Positions 28,655 to 37,561 of a stretch of DNA of 64,000 nucleotides are shown here, piece after piece. The notes under the pieces were generated by a model that was given only the letters and a program-made list of their open reading frames with translations, had not been told where the DNA came from and did no database searches. Every line of letters starts with the position of its first letter. Within the stretch, counting starts at the first letter, position 1. Source of the DNA: Lysobacterales bacterium (GTDB lineage Bacteria; Pseudomonadota; Gammaproteobacteria; Xanthomonadales; SZUA-5); NCBI GenBank assembly GCA_022844135.1, contig JALHMG010000035.1, forward strand, positions 1 to 64,000. Reading direction: 5' to 3'. The position numbers and the translations under genes were made by a program.

Positions 28655-29353
28655 ATGTTGACAATGAAATCGCTGAAGAAGGTCTACCGCACCGCGCTCG
28701 TCGAGACGCATGCGCTGCGCGACTTTTCGTTGACCGTCAAGGCCGGAGATTTTGCGGCGGTGACCGGACCTTCGGGCAGCGGCAAAACGACGTTCCTCAA
28801 CATCGCAGGGCTGCTGGAGGAGCACACCGACGGTCTCTATGAACTCGACGGGATCAACGTTGCGGGGATGAACGACGATCAGCGCTCGGCGCTACGCAAT
28901 GAGAAGATCGGCTTCATTTTCCAGAGCTTCAACCTGATCGCAGACCTGGATCTTTACGACAATGTCGATGTGCCGCTGCGCTATCGCGGCTTTCCCAAAG
29001 CCGAGCGTAAGCGCCGCATCGTCGAATCGCTGACCCGCGTCGGATTGGGCTCGCGCCTGCATCACTATCCGGCCGAGCTATCCGGCGGCCAGCAGCAGCG
29101 CGTCGCAATCGCGCGCGCGCTGGCCGGCACGCCGAAGCTGCTGCTGGCCGACGAGCCGACCGGCAATCTCGACACAGTGATGGCGCGCGGGGTGATGGAG
29201 CTTCTGGAGGAAATCAACGGCCAGGGCACGACCATCGTCATGGTCACCCATGACCTCGAACTGGCGCGCCGCGCCGGGCGTCACGTACACATGGTCGATG
29301 GCCAGATCGTCGATATCGCCGAAACCGATTTCGCGCGGCTGCGCGCTGCCTGA
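28655..29353 (+). CDS. ABC transporter ATP-binding protein (MacB/LolD type)
   Basis: 232-aa ATPase of the FtsE/LolD/MacB group. Walker A is GPSGSGKTT (about residues 38-46), Q-loop FIFQSFNLI, signature LSGGQQQR, Walker B LLLADEPTGNLD, and H-loop VMVTHD. It energises the two permeases encoded next. Its ribosome-binding site lies in the F1 repeat immediately upstream. Separate ATPase and permease genes differ from the fused MacB of E. coli. Confidence 0.95.
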   Translation: MLTMKSLKKVYRTALVETHALRDFSLTVKAGDFAAVTGPSGSGKTTFLNIAGLLEEHTDGLYELDGINVAGMNDDQRSALRNEKIGFIFQSFNLIADLDLYDNVDVPLRYRGFPKAERKRRIVESLTRVGLGSRLHHYPAELSGGQQQRVAIARALAGTPKLLLADEPTGNLDTVMARGVMELLEEINGQGTTIVMVTHDLELARRAGRHVHMVDGQIVDIAETDFARLRAA

Positions 29354-29430
29354 GGCCAAGCGTCGTTGAATTGACCTTTGACTATTCACCATCGACCGGC
29401 GCACCGTCGGACAGTTGGAGACCGGATTCC

Positions 29431-30741
29431 ATGACCAGCTACTACCTCAAACTCGCCCTGCTCGCCCTGCGGCGCACGCCCGTGCTGTCGTCGTTGATGG
29501 TGCTCGCCATCGCGCTCGGCCTGGCGACGGCGATGACCGCATTCACCGTGCTCTACCGGATGAGCAACAACCCGATTCCGCACAAGAGCGACGTGCTGCA
29601 CGCGGTGCAGCTCGATGCCTGGTCGCCCGATCAGGCCTATGACCGCGAAACCAATCTGCCGCCGAATCAGCTGACCCATGGCGATTCGCGCCGACTGATG
29701 GCGCTCGATGATGGTTATCGCAAAACCGGGATGTGGCGCTCCCGAGTGGTGGTGGTCCCGGAGGACACCAATGTGCGCCCACGCAACGCCTCGGCGCGCT
29801 TGGTGGCCCCGGATTTCTTCCCGATGTTCGATACGCCCTTCCTGCACGGACAGGCCTGGAGCGCAGAGCAGGAGGCCAGCGCCGCGCGCGTCACCGTGAT
29901 CTCGCGCGAACTGGCTGAGCGCGTGTTCAACAGAACCGATGTGGTGGGCGAGCGCATCTATTTCGACAACGAAAACTTCCAGATCGTCGGCGTGCTCGAC
30001 ACCTGGAAACTCTCGCCATTGTTCTATGACATCACCAACGACGTATTGAACGACCCGGAAGACGTGTTCCTGCCGTTCTCGGTCGGCACAGCCAAGGAAA
30101 TGGACATCCACGGCAACGTCAACTGCTGGCAGTCGCCCGGCGAAGGCTTCAAGGGTTTGATCGATTCGGAATGCATCATGACGCAGTTCTGGGTGGAACT
30201 GCCCGACGCCGCAGCCCGCGAGCGCTACCTGTCGTTACTCGATGGTTACGTCGCCGAGCAACGCAAAGCCGGTCGCTTTGCGCGCCCGAACAATCACCGC
30301 GTAACGGCAGTCATGCCGTGGCTCGAACAAAACGAGGTGATCCCGAACGACACACGTATGTTCGTCGGCATTGGTGTCGCCTTTTTGCTGGTGTGCCTGC
30401 TCAACGCCACCGGTCTCCTGCTGGCCAAGTTCCTGCGCAAGAGCGGCGAGATCGGCTTGCGCCGAGCGCTGGGCGCACCCAAGCGCGAAGTATTCAAGCA
30501 GCACCTCATCGAGTCCGGACTGATCGGCATTTTCGGGGCGGTGGCTGGACTGTTGCTGACGCTCGCGGGCCTTGCCGCCATCCGCGCGTTGATGCCGCGC
30601 TTCGAGGCCATCGCGCAGCTCGATCTGGCGCTGTTCGCCGCCCTGTTCGCCACGGCCCTGATCGGAGCCATTGCTGCCGGTGCTTATCCGGCGTGGCGCG
30701 CCTGTCAGGTGATGCCGGCATCGCAGCTCAAAACCCATTGA
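29431..30741 (+). CDS. MacB/FtsX-type ABC transporter permease, subunit 1
   Basis: 436-aa permease from MTSYYLKLALLALRRTPVLS. One N-terminal helix (SSLMVLAIALGLATAMTAFT) is followed by a MacB-type periplasmic core domain (VTVISRELAERVFNRTDVVG) and three C-terminal helices with the FtsX-family cytoplasmic motif EIGLRRALGAPKREVF. It probably pairs with the related permease downstream in a heterodimeric exporter acting on periplasmic substrates through the adaptor. Substrate unknown. Confidence 0.9.
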   Translation: MTSYYLKLALLALRRTPVLSSLMVLAIALGLATAMTAFTVLYRMSNNPIPHKSDVLHAVQLDAWSPDQAYDRETNLPPNQLTHGDSRRLMALDDGYRKTGMWRSRVVVVPEDTNVRPRNASARLVAPDFFPMFDTPFLHGQAWSAEQEASAARVTVISRELAERVFNRTDVVGERIYFDNENFQIVGVLDTWKLSPLFYDITNDVLNDPEDVFLPFSVGTAKEMDIHGNVNCWQSPGEGFKGLIDSECIMTQFWVELPDAAARERYLSLLDGYVAEQRKAGRFARPNNHRVTAVMPWLEQNEVIPNDTRMFVGIGVAFLLVCLLNATGLLLAKFLRKSGEIGLRRALGAPKREVFKQHLIESGLIGIFGAVAGLLLTLAGLAAIRALMPRFEAIAQLDLALFAALFATALIGAIAAGAYPAWRACQVMPASQLKTH

Positions 30742-30744
30742 GGC

Positions 30745-30827
30745 TCTCGGTTGGCTGCTGGTTCTTGGAGACGCAAGAGCAACAGCCGCAAGCCGGATCC
30801 GACACCGAAAAGGAACCAGGAAACAGC
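30745..30827. repeat. F1 inverted pair before the second permease gene
   Basis: A CTCGGTTGG/CTGGTTCTTGG arm (30745-30768) faces AAAAGGAACCAGGAAACAGCC (30807-30827), which directly precedes the ATG and again supplies an AGGAA Shine-Dalgarno sequence. The spacer shares the CAAGCC-GATCC pattern with the F1 element at 28523. Confidence 0.72.
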
Positions 30828-30828
30828 C

Positions 30829-32046
30829 ATGGAAATCGCCCCGATCTTAAAAAGCTTGCGCAAGAATCCCGTCGCCGGTTTGCTCATCAGTGCGCAGATC
30901 GCGTTGACACTGGCGATTCTGGCGAACGTACTGTTCGTAGTGACCGAACGCGTGGCGACGATGTCGATGTCGAGCGGCGTCGATGAGCCCAATGTGTTCA
31001 CGTTCGGCAGCCAGAACATCGGCAATTCGCGGGTGCCGGTCGACGGCACGCTGGCCGATCTTGAAGCCATCAACGCCCTCCCGGGTGTGATCGCTGCCAC
31101 CACCCAGATCGGTGTACCGATGGGTCAGAGCGGCTGGCAGACCTCGATCACGCTCAAACCCGAGGAGCAAACCGAGGGACCGGAGCGCGTCGCTGCGGTG
31201 TACATGGGTGGCGAGCGCTTGCTGGATGCGCTGGGCGTCAAGCTGCTCGAAGGGCGCAATTTCCGCGCCGACGAAGTCACCCCGTGGATGTCCGGCGATC
31301 AGCCCAAACCGCCGGTGGTACTGATCAGCAAGGCTCTCGCCGAAAGGCTCTTTCCCGGCGAATCGGCGCTCGGCAAGATGATCAATATCACCGGCGACCC
31401 GGGCGAGCCGGCGCAGCAGGTGATCGGCATCACCGACTCGCTGGCTTCGCCGTGGCCGCGCTCGCGCAATCCAGATCGCATCGTGTTTGTGCCGCTGCGA
31501 CCGTCCGGATCGACGAGCTTTGTCGTCCGCACTGAACCTGGCGAGCGCGATCGCGTGATGGCTGGGATCGAGGAGGCGCTGTTCGCCGTCGATCGCAACC
31601 GCATTGTCGATGGTATTCGCGATTTCGAAGCCATTCGCGATAACGCCTTCGAGAGCGATCGCTCCATGGCAGTGGTGCTGAGCGCGATCGCTCTGGCGCT
31701 GCTTGCCGTGACCGCTTTCGGGATCGTCGGCCAGGCGAGCTTCTGGGTCACCCAGCGCACCAAGCAGATCGGCACCCGTCGCGCGCTCGGCGCCAAACGC
31801 AGCGATATCCTGCGCTATTTCCAAACCGAGAACGCGCTGATCACGCTGCTCGGCATCGCCGCCGGCAGCGCGCTCGCCATCGCGGTCAATGGCCTGTTGG
31901 TCAAATACCTGAGCTTCGGCGCCCTGCCGTGGAACTGGCTACCGCTCGGTGCGCTGATCGTACTCGTCCTCGGCCAACTCGCGGTGCTCGGCCCAGCCCT
32001 GCGTGCCACGCGCATCGCGCCGGCGATCGCGACGCGTACGGCTTGA
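30829..32046 (+). CDS. MacB/FtsX-type ABC transporter permease, subunit 2
   Basis: 405-aa permease from MEIAPILKSLRKNPVAGLLI, with an N-terminal helix (ALTLAILANVLFVVTE), a MacB-type periplasmic domain (VLISKALAERLFPGESALGK) and C-terminal helices with QIGTRRALGAKRSDILRYF. Clear paralogue of the preceding permease, consistent with a heterodimer. Last gene of the export operon; the small genes downstream face the other way. Confidence 0.9.
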   Translation: MEIAPILKSLRKNPVAGLLISAQIALTLAILANVLFVVTERVATMSMSSGVDEPNVFTFGSQNIGNSRVPVDGTLADLEAINALPGVIAATTQIGVPMGQSGWQTSITLKPEEQTEGPERVAAVYMGGERLLDALGVKLLEGRNFRADEVTPWMSGDQPKPPVVLISKALAERLFPGESALGKMINITGDPGEPAQQVIGITDSLASPWPRSRNPDRIVFVPLRPSGSTSFVVRTEPGERDRVMAGIEEALFAVDRNRIVDGIRDFEAIRDNAFESDRSMAVVLSAIALALLAVTAFGIVGQASFWVTQRTKQIGTRRALGAKRSDILRYFQTENALITLLGIAAGSALAIAVNGLLVKYLSFGALPWNWLPLGALIVLVLGQLAVLGPALRATRIAPAIATRTA

Positions 32047-32103
32047 CGGCGGTCGCAAAGCGGATGGGAGAATTCGGGCCGCGGATCGGCTTATCAATGC
32101 GGT

Positions 32104-32361
32104 CTACGTCCTGCGCTTCATCACGAGAAGTGCAAGCAATTGCAGCAACGAGAGCGGAGCAGTGATGGCCAGCAGGTAAGGGCTGTAGATGAGGCCGAGC
32201 ACCAATAACCAGCTGGCATCCATCCCGCTCACCGAACACCCGTGGGTGCATGTCAGACACCAACCGTTGCACCACTGCGAGTGCACGAACTCCGCCAATA
32301 CCCAAAGCGCAAAAGGAAACAGCGCTGGGAGCACCGCAATCAAAGCTTCGGTCCTGCCCAT
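32104..32361 (-). CDS. Small membrane protein, unknown function
   Basis: 85 aa with two likely membrane segments (LIAVLPALFPFALWVLAEFV and LLVLGLIYSPYLLAITAPLS) and a Cys-rich loop between them (CNGWCLTCTHGCS). Starts 2 bp after the end of the next gene upstream, suggesting one transcript. Family not recognised. Confidence 0.55.
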   Translation of the reverse strand: MGRTEALIAVLPALFPFALWVLAEFVHSQWCNGWCLTCTHGCSVSGMDASWLLVLGLIYSPYLLAITAPLSLLQLLALLVMKRRT

Positions 32362-32363
32362 CC

Positions 32364-32687
32364 TTATCGTCGATCACCGGGCTTTGGCGAAGGTTGGCCC
32401 ACGAAGCTGCGTAGCCCGAGCAGACGAAGCCCTTTTGCCAGCAGCGAAAACAAGGCAACAGCAGCCAGCGCAACAAAGGCCCAAACCGCACCGTAGGTAA
32501 TCCAGAACGGCCAGTGCGATCGCTGAACGAGTGGCAGGTTGTGCTGCCCGACATCGCAATGCAGAGTCAGGCCTGCAAAGCTACCACCTGCGTCCACACA
32601 CGCATCGCCCTCCAACAAGATCAGGGCAAGCCACGCCGATAGCACCAGAGCGACCGCGAACCACAATGAGCGAAGCGGAATTTTCAT
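32364..32687 (-). CDS. Small membrane protein, unknown function
   Basis: 107 aa with two likely membrane segments (SLWFAVALVLSAWLALILL and WITYGAVWAFVALAAVALFS) separated by a periplasmic loop with two Cys (ACVDAGGSFAGLTLHCD). It sits 2 bp upstream of the other small membrane protein in the same direction. Function unknown; the tandem pair with matched Cys-bearing loops suggests a joint role. Confidence 0.6.
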   Translation of the reverse strand: MKIPLRSLWFAVALVLSAWLALILLEGDACVDAGGSFAGLTLHCDVGQHNLPLVQRSHWPFWITYGAVWAFVALAAVALFSLLAKGLRLLGLRSFVGQPSPKPGDRR

Positions 32688-32770
32688 AAGCGGAGTATTG
32701 GGTCGAAACGGCGCGAATGCTTAACAGGGCGCCGTTCGTCTCTAGTTTTGCCGTCGCAAGCCTCAACGTC

Positions 32771-35700
32771 TCACCGCGCCCGCAGCTCGGCAATCCGCTT
32801 GGCGATGCGCTTGGGCGAGATCGCCTCGGCGGTGCCGAGTTCCTGGGCGAATAACGAGACGCGCAGCTCTTCGATGAGCCAGCGCAATTCGTCGTTGTTC
32901 AGCGTGGCTTGCTCGCGCTGGAACGGAATCACGTCGAGCAATTTCGCCTGGTCTTTGGCCGGCTCGCGCTTGAGGCGTTCGATGCGCAGCACGAGCGCCT
33001 GCAGGTAGCGCGGGTAATGTTGCAGGCGCGCCATGGGAACGCTGGCGGCGAAGCCGGGGGCGATCAGGCGCTGCAGATGATCGCGGGCATCGGCGAGGTT
33101 GGCGGTGGCGTGACCCATCAGCAGCGGCGTCAATTCGGCGCGCGCTTTTTTGGCCTTTTGCAAGATGTCGTCGAGCAGCGCGGCGCGCGCTTGCACGCGC
33201 TCGCCGAGTTGCTTGCGAATGCGTTCGACAAGCGCATGGAAGGCGCTGGCGCTGCGCACGCTGGCGCGTGTCGCTGCCAGATCCAGCAGCGATGCAGCAA
33301 CGATGTCGCTGCGCAGGCTGTCGACCGGCGCAACAACGCCATACGCGAGCGCGGCATCGTTGCTCAGCTTGATGTGCCGCTGCCAATAGCGCTGCACCTC
33401 GAGCGTGTGCCGGCGCAACAAGGTCAGCACGCCGCTGGCGTGCGCCTCGCGTGCCTCGCTGGCATCGGCGAAGGCGCGCACGCCAACGCGCTCGCCCTGC
33501 GCAACGAGCGCCGGAAACGCGGAAATGGCGCCATCGACGATGGCTTCGGGCAGATCGAACGCCGGCCAGTCGCTCAAACCGTCGGCCCAGTACTGCTTGT
33601 CCATACGCGCGGCGAAGGCATCGCGCGCGGCTTGTGCGTATCGCTCCTTCAGCAGCGCCAGGCTGCGGTCGTGATCCAGCGCCTGGCCGTCGGCGTCGAT
33701 CACGCGCAGGTTGAGTTTCAGATGCGGCGACAATTCGGTATCCGAAAAATCGCTGGCCGCTATGGCGACGCCACCGACGCGCGTCAGGAACTCCGCCAGC
33801 GCGTCGACGAAGGGCGCTTTGCGTGGCGGCGTGGCTTCGAGAAAAGCGCGCGCGAAATCCGGTGCGGGAACCACGTGACGACGCAGCGCTTTGGGCAAAG
33901 ACTTGATCAGCGCGGCGGCTTTCTCTTCGCGCCAGCCGGGCACCAGCCAATCGATGTCGGATTCGCTGAGACTCATCAGCACATTGAGCGGAATCGTCAG
34001 CGTGGCGCCATCGCGTTCGCCGTTGGGATCGAAGGCATAGGCCACCGGGAGTTTTTGTCCCGCCAGTTCCAGCGTGTCCGGGAAACGCTCGCTTTCGTCG
34101 CCGCGCGCTTCGGCAACCACCAGATCGTCGAGTGTCCACTTCAGCGCTTCGCACACCTCCGGCGGCGCGTGACGCAGCCAGCGCTGCAGTTGATGCGCGT
34201 CGAGCACATCGGTGGGAATGCGCGTATCGAACCATTCGGCCAGCTCGATCTCGTCGCGCAGAAGGCCGCGGCGGCGCAGCTTTTCTTCCTTGTCTTTGGC
34301 TTGCTGGCGCAGCGCATCGTTATGCGCCAGAACCGGATGGCGCGCCGGGCCCTCGCCGCGCACCAATTGATGGCGAATCATCAGCGCGCGCGCGGTGATC
34401 GGATCGGCGCTCGCATAGTTGATGCGGCGGCGCTGCACGATCGGCAACCCAAACAGCGTGACATCTTCAAAACCGACGGCGCGCCCGCCCTTGAGGTCCC
34501 ACGTCGGCTCGTAGTGCTGGCGTTTGCTCAGGTGCTGACACGCCGGCTCGATCCACGCCGGATCGATGCGCGCGTTCATCAGCGCATAGAGTTTCTCGGT
34601 TTCCAGAATCGTCGCGCTGACGATCCACGGCGGGCCGATCTTCGCTTGACCTGAGCCCGGAAAAATCTGCAACGATCGCCCACGCGGACCGCGATAGCGC
34701 TGCTTATCGTCCTTGCGCGCGACGTGCGTGACGTAGGCGGTGAGGAAGGTGCGGTGGAGGGTTTCGTAGGCCTCTTTGGTGTTGGGCGATGAGAAGCGGG
34801 GCACGGGAAGAGCAGCGGAGCGCTCACTCGATGCTGACTGCATTTGGCCCGGCCAAACGAGCGCGCTGGTGTGACCCGTTCTTTCCCGTGCCCCATGCCC
34901 CGCGCCCCGTGCCCCGCTCTTGAGATGCTCCCCGCTCGCAGGCTCGCCGCCCCACCCCAACTCCCCCACCAACACCCGCAACTGCCGATGCAGCTCGCGC
35001 CATTCGCGCATGCGCAGGTACGACAGGAACTGCGCTCTACACCACTCGCGCAATTGGCTTTGCGTGCGCTCTTCGTGCTCGTGCGTGTAGCGCGTCCACA
35101 GGTTCACGAGCGTCAAGAGATCGCTCTTGTCGTGCACGTCGATCTGATGCGCCGCGTCCGCGAGGCCCCGCGCTTCCGCCGGTCGTTCCCGCGGATCCTG
35201 GATCGATAAGCCAGCGGCGATCACCAGCGCTGTCTCGAACTGATCGGTGTGGCGGGCGGCGACCAAAAAGCGCGCCAGGCGCACGTCGATCGGCAGACGC
35301 GCCATGTCGCGACCGATCGGATTGAGCACGCGCTTGTCATCCAGCGCGCCGAGTTCGCTCAGCAATACATAGCCGTCGTCGATAGCTCGGTCGCTGGGCG
35401 CGTCGATGAACGGGAAGCGTTTGGGATCGCCCAGGCCCAGGTCGAGCATGCGCAAGATCACGCCCGCCAGGGACGAGCGCAGCAACTCGGGGTCGGTATA
35501 CGGCCGGCGCTTCTGGAAGTCGGCCTCGTCGAACAGGCGCACACAAATGCCGCTGGAGGTGCGCCCGCAACGACCCGCGCGCTGATTCGCTGCCGCCTGA
35601 CTGATCGGCTCGATCTGCAGGCGCTGCACTTTGGCGCGCTGGCTGTAGCGATTGACGCGCGCCAGACCAGTGTCGATCACGAAGCGAATGCGTGGCACTG

Positions 35701-36751
35701 TGATCGAGGTCTCGGCGACATTGGTCGCCAGCACTACGCGCCGACCGGTGCCGGGCTGGAATACGCGCTCTTGTGCGGCGCTCGACAGTCGCGCATACAA
35801 CGGCAAAATTTCGGTGTGCGGCAAACGCCGGCCTTCGAGAGCTTTGTGCACATCGCGAATCTCGCGCTCGCCCGGCAAGAACACCAGAAAGTCGCCGCGC
35901 GGATCGGATGGCGTAAGCTCATCGATGGCTTGCGAGATGCCGCGCACCAACCCCTGGTCTGCGCGCTCGTCGTTATCGCCCTCGATGGGGCGATAGCGAA
36001 TCTCCACCGGATAGCCGCGGCCCTCGATTTCGATGACCGGCGCGGCGGAGAAATGTCGCGCGAAACTGTCGGTATCGATCGTCGCCGAGGTAATGATCAG
36101 CTTCAGATCCGGCCGTCGCTGCAGCAGGTTCTTCAGGTATCCGAGCAAGAAATCGATGTTCAGACTGCGCTCGTGCGCCTCATCGACGATCAGCGTGTCG
36201 TAGCGGCGCAATTGCCGGTCGCTCTGCGTCTCGGCGAGCAAAATGCCGTCGGTCATGAACTTGATCAGCGTTTGCTCGCTGACCTGATCCTGGAAGCGCA
36301 CCGCAAAACCCACTTTGTCGCCGAGCGCCGTTCCGGTTTCCTCGGCAACGCGCCGCGCGATGCTCCGCGCCGCGATGCGCCGCGGCTGCGTGCAGCCGAT
36401 CACGCCGCGCGTGCCGCGCCCGGCCATCAGCGCAAGCTTGGGCAATTGCGTGGTCTTGCCCGAACCGGTGGCGCCCGCCACGATCACCACCGGATGTTTC
36501 TCGATCGCCGCCACCAGAGCCGGTGCGTGCGCCGCGATCGGCAGCTCTTCGGGGATCGCCAGCTTCGGCACACTCGCCGCGCGCGCGGCCACGATCGCTT
36601 CGGAGGATTCCAGCAGGCGAACCAGGGCTGCCACGCGCGGGTCCTCTGGCGCGTCCTGCGGCAACGCCTTCCACAGCGCATACAGGCGCGGAAAGTCGCG
36701 CGCAGATGCGCGCGCAATGCGCTCACGTAGTTCGCGGTGGGTGGCTGCCAT
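32771..36751 (-). CDS. hrpA: ATP-dependent RNA helicase HrpA
   Basis: 1326-aa DEAH-box RNA helicase. Motif I is AGATGSGKTTQLPK, motif II DEAH in LIVDEAHERSLN, motif III ITSATIDTD, motif VI QRAGRCGRTSSG. The HA2, OB and long C-terminal DUF3418 domains follow and look intact. About residues 611-652 (LKSGARGAGHGARERTGHTS and what follows) form an insertion between QLRVLVGELG and the conserved EAYETLHRTFLTAYV segment, where E. coli HrpA has only about ten residues. The insertion is encoded by an F3 inverted pair, in frame and without a stop. Confidence 0.95.
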   Translation of the reverse strand: MAATHRELRERIARASARDFPRLYALWKALPQDAPEDPRVAALVRLLESSEAIVAARAASVPKLAIPEELPIAAHAPALVAAIEKHPVVIVAGATGSGKTTQLPKLALMAGRGTRGVIGCTQPRRIAARSIARRVAEETGTALGDKVGFAVRFQDQVSEQTLIKFMTDGILLAETQSDRQLRRYDTLIVDEAHERSLNIDFLLGYLKNLLQRRPDLKLIITSATIDTDSFARHFSAAPVIEIEGRGYPVEIRYRPIEGDNDERADQGLVRGISQAIDELTPSDPRGDFLVFLPGEREIRDVHKALEGRRLPHTEILPLYARLSSAAQERVFQPGTGRRVVLATNVAETSITVPRIRFVIDTGLARVNRYSQRAKVQRLQIEPISQAAANQRAGRCGRTSSGICVRLFDEADFQKRRPYTDPELLRSSLAGVILRMLDLGLGDPKRFPFIDAPSDRAIDDGYVLLSELGALDDKRVLNPIGRDMARLPIDVRLARFLVAARHTDQFETALVIAAGLSIQDPRERPAEARGLADAAHQIDVHDKSDLLTLVNLWTRYTHEHEERTQSQLREWCRAQFLSYLRMREWRELHRQLRVLVGELGWGGEPASGEHLKSGARGAGHGARERTGHTSALVWPGQMQSASSERSAALPVPRFSSPNTKEAYETLHRTFLTAYVTHVARKDDKQRYRGPRGRSLQIFPGSGQAKIGPPWIVSATILETEKLYALMNARIDPAWIEPACQHLSKRQHYEPTWDLKGGRAVGFEDVTLFGLPIVQRRRINYASADPITARALMIRHQLVRGEGPARHPVLAHNDALRQQAKDKEEKLRRRGLLRDEIELAEWFDTRIPTDVLDAHQLQRWLRHAPPEVCEALKWTLDDLVVAEARGDESERFPDTLELAGQKLPVAYAFDPNGERDGATLTIPLNVLMSLSESDIDWLVPGWREEKAAALIKSLPKALRRHVVPAPDFARAFLEATPPRKAPFVDALAEFLTRVGGVAIAASDFSDTELSPHLKLNLRVIDADGQALDHDRSLALLKERYAQAARDAFAARMDKQYWADGLSDWPAFDLPEAIVDGAISAFPALVAQGERVGVRAFADASEAREAHASGVLTLLRRHTLEVQRYWQRHIKLSNDAALAYGVVAPVDSLRSDIVAASLLDLAATRASVRSASAFHALVERIRKQLGERVQARAALLDDILQKAKKARAELTPLLMGHATANLADARDHLQRLIAPGFAASVPMARLQHYPRYLQALVLRIERLKREPAKDQAKLLDVIPFQREQATLNNDELRWLIEELRVSLFAQELGTAEAISPKRIAKRIAELRAR
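34796..34915. repeat. F3 inverted pair inside hrpA
   Basis: Arms GGGGCACGGGAA (34798-34809) and TTCCCGTGCCCC (34883-34894) are perfectly complementary; the right side continues as four further C-tracts to 34915. The loop carries the perfect hairpin TTTGGCCCGGCCAAA (34843-34857). On the hrpA coding strand the C-tracts read as G-tracts with 3-nt loops, a G-quadruplex-compatible stretch within the mRNA. Confidence 0.9.
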
Positions 36752-36826
36752 GGATGGTTGTTTCGATTCGGGAGGCGGAGTCTAGCCTCGGCGAGGCGAC
36801 TGATACATCGCCCGTTTGCTCTCGGC

Positions 36827-36860
36827 GCATCATGATGCAGTACACTACGCATCATGATAC
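36827..36860 (+). promoter_or_regulatory. Paired palindromes upstream of toxin-antitoxin operon (candidate operators)
   Basis: GCATCATGATGC (36827-36838) and GCATCATGATAC (36849-36860) are two near-identical palindromes whose starts are 22 bp apart, about two helical turns. A TACACT hexamer between them could be a -10 element. This layout suits cooperative binding by a ribbon-helix-helix antitoxin dimer and autoregulation. Confidence 0.7.
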
Positions 36861-36873
36861 AAAGGAGGTTGCC

Positions 36874-37131
36874 ATGCGCACCACGATCACGCTCGAGAGC
36901 GATGTCGAGAAACTGATCCGCCGTGAAGAGCGCAAGGGGAGGAGCTTCAAGGACATCGTGAATGTCGCCATACGGCGTGGATTGACTCAAGCGCCGACAA
37001 CCTATGAGCCGGTCTTCCCGACGTTCGATTTGACCCTTCGCCCTGGCGTCGATCCGAACCAGAATTTCAATCGGCTTGCCTCCGCAATCGAAGACGAGGC
37101 GGTACTCGCGAAACTGAGTCTGGGCCGCTGA
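36874..37131 (+). CDS. VapB-type antitoxin
   Basis: 85-aa antitoxin. The N-terminus TTITLESDVEKLIRREERK followed by SFKDIVNVAIRRGL is a ribbon-helix-helix DNA-binding fold; the C-terminal part (DPNQNFNRLASAIEDEAVLA) is the likely toxin-wrapping tail. An AAAGGAGG ribosome-binding site precedes the ATG at 36874. Its stop overlaps the toxin start (ATGA). Longer upstream starts would run into hrpA's leader and are rejected. Confidence 0.88.
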   Translation: MRTTITLESDVEKLIRREERKGRSFKDIVNVAIRRGLTQAPTTYEPVFPTFDLTLRPGVDPNQNFNRLASAIEDEAVLAKLSLGR

Positions 37132-37556
37132 TGTATCTGGCCGATTGCAATGTTCTGATCGCGTCAGCGATGGTTGAGCACCCGCACCATTCGCTGGCGC
37201 AGGGATGGATGGCGGAGGCGCTCAAGAGTGCCCGCCCTTTCGGCTTGTCGCCCATCGTAGCGCTGGGCTTTATCCGCATCGTCACACAGGGGCGAATCTT
37301 CAACAAACCTCTGACCGCAACACAGGCTGGGGAGTGGCTGGATGTCATCTACCGGGCGCCAGGTTATGTGCAACCCGAACCTTCGCCCCAGCACATGCGC
37401 GAGGTCATTGCTCTGCTCGCGCGGCTCGGAACGGCGGGAAATCTCGTCAACGATGCGCATCTGGCTGTACTGGCCATCGAGCATGGCGCGACGTTAGTTT
37501 CCTTCGATCGCGACTTTCTGCGATTTCCAGGATTACAACTGCACCTGCTTGGATAA
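37131..37556 (+). CDS. VapC-type PIN-domain toxin
   Basis: 141-aa PIN-domain ribonuclease. The first catalytic Asp is in MYLADCNVLI (Asp5), further acidic residues are in TAGNLVNDAHLAVLAIEHG, and the fourth acidic site is in LVSFDRDFLRFPG. Translationally coupled to the antitoxin by ATGA. The likely target is tRNA or rRNA, as known for VapC proteins, but specificity cannot be read here. The cassette sits between hrpA and tdk. Confidence 0.88.
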   Translation: MYLADCNVLIASAMVEHPHHSLAQGWMAEALKSARPFGLSPIVALGFIRIVTQGRIFNKPLTATQAGEWLDVIYRAPGYVQPEPSPQHMREVIALLARLGTAGNLVNDAHLAVLAIEHGATLVSFDRDFLRFPGLQLHLLG

Positions 37557-37561
37557 GCCGC

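Noticed and set aside
35249-36730. Long plus-strand frame opposite hrpA
   Set aside because: Shadow of a conserved helicase gene with all motifs on the minus strand.
36523-36873. N-terminal extension of the antitoxin into the hrpA start region
   Set aside because: A good ribosome-binding site and operator palindromes lie just before 36874.
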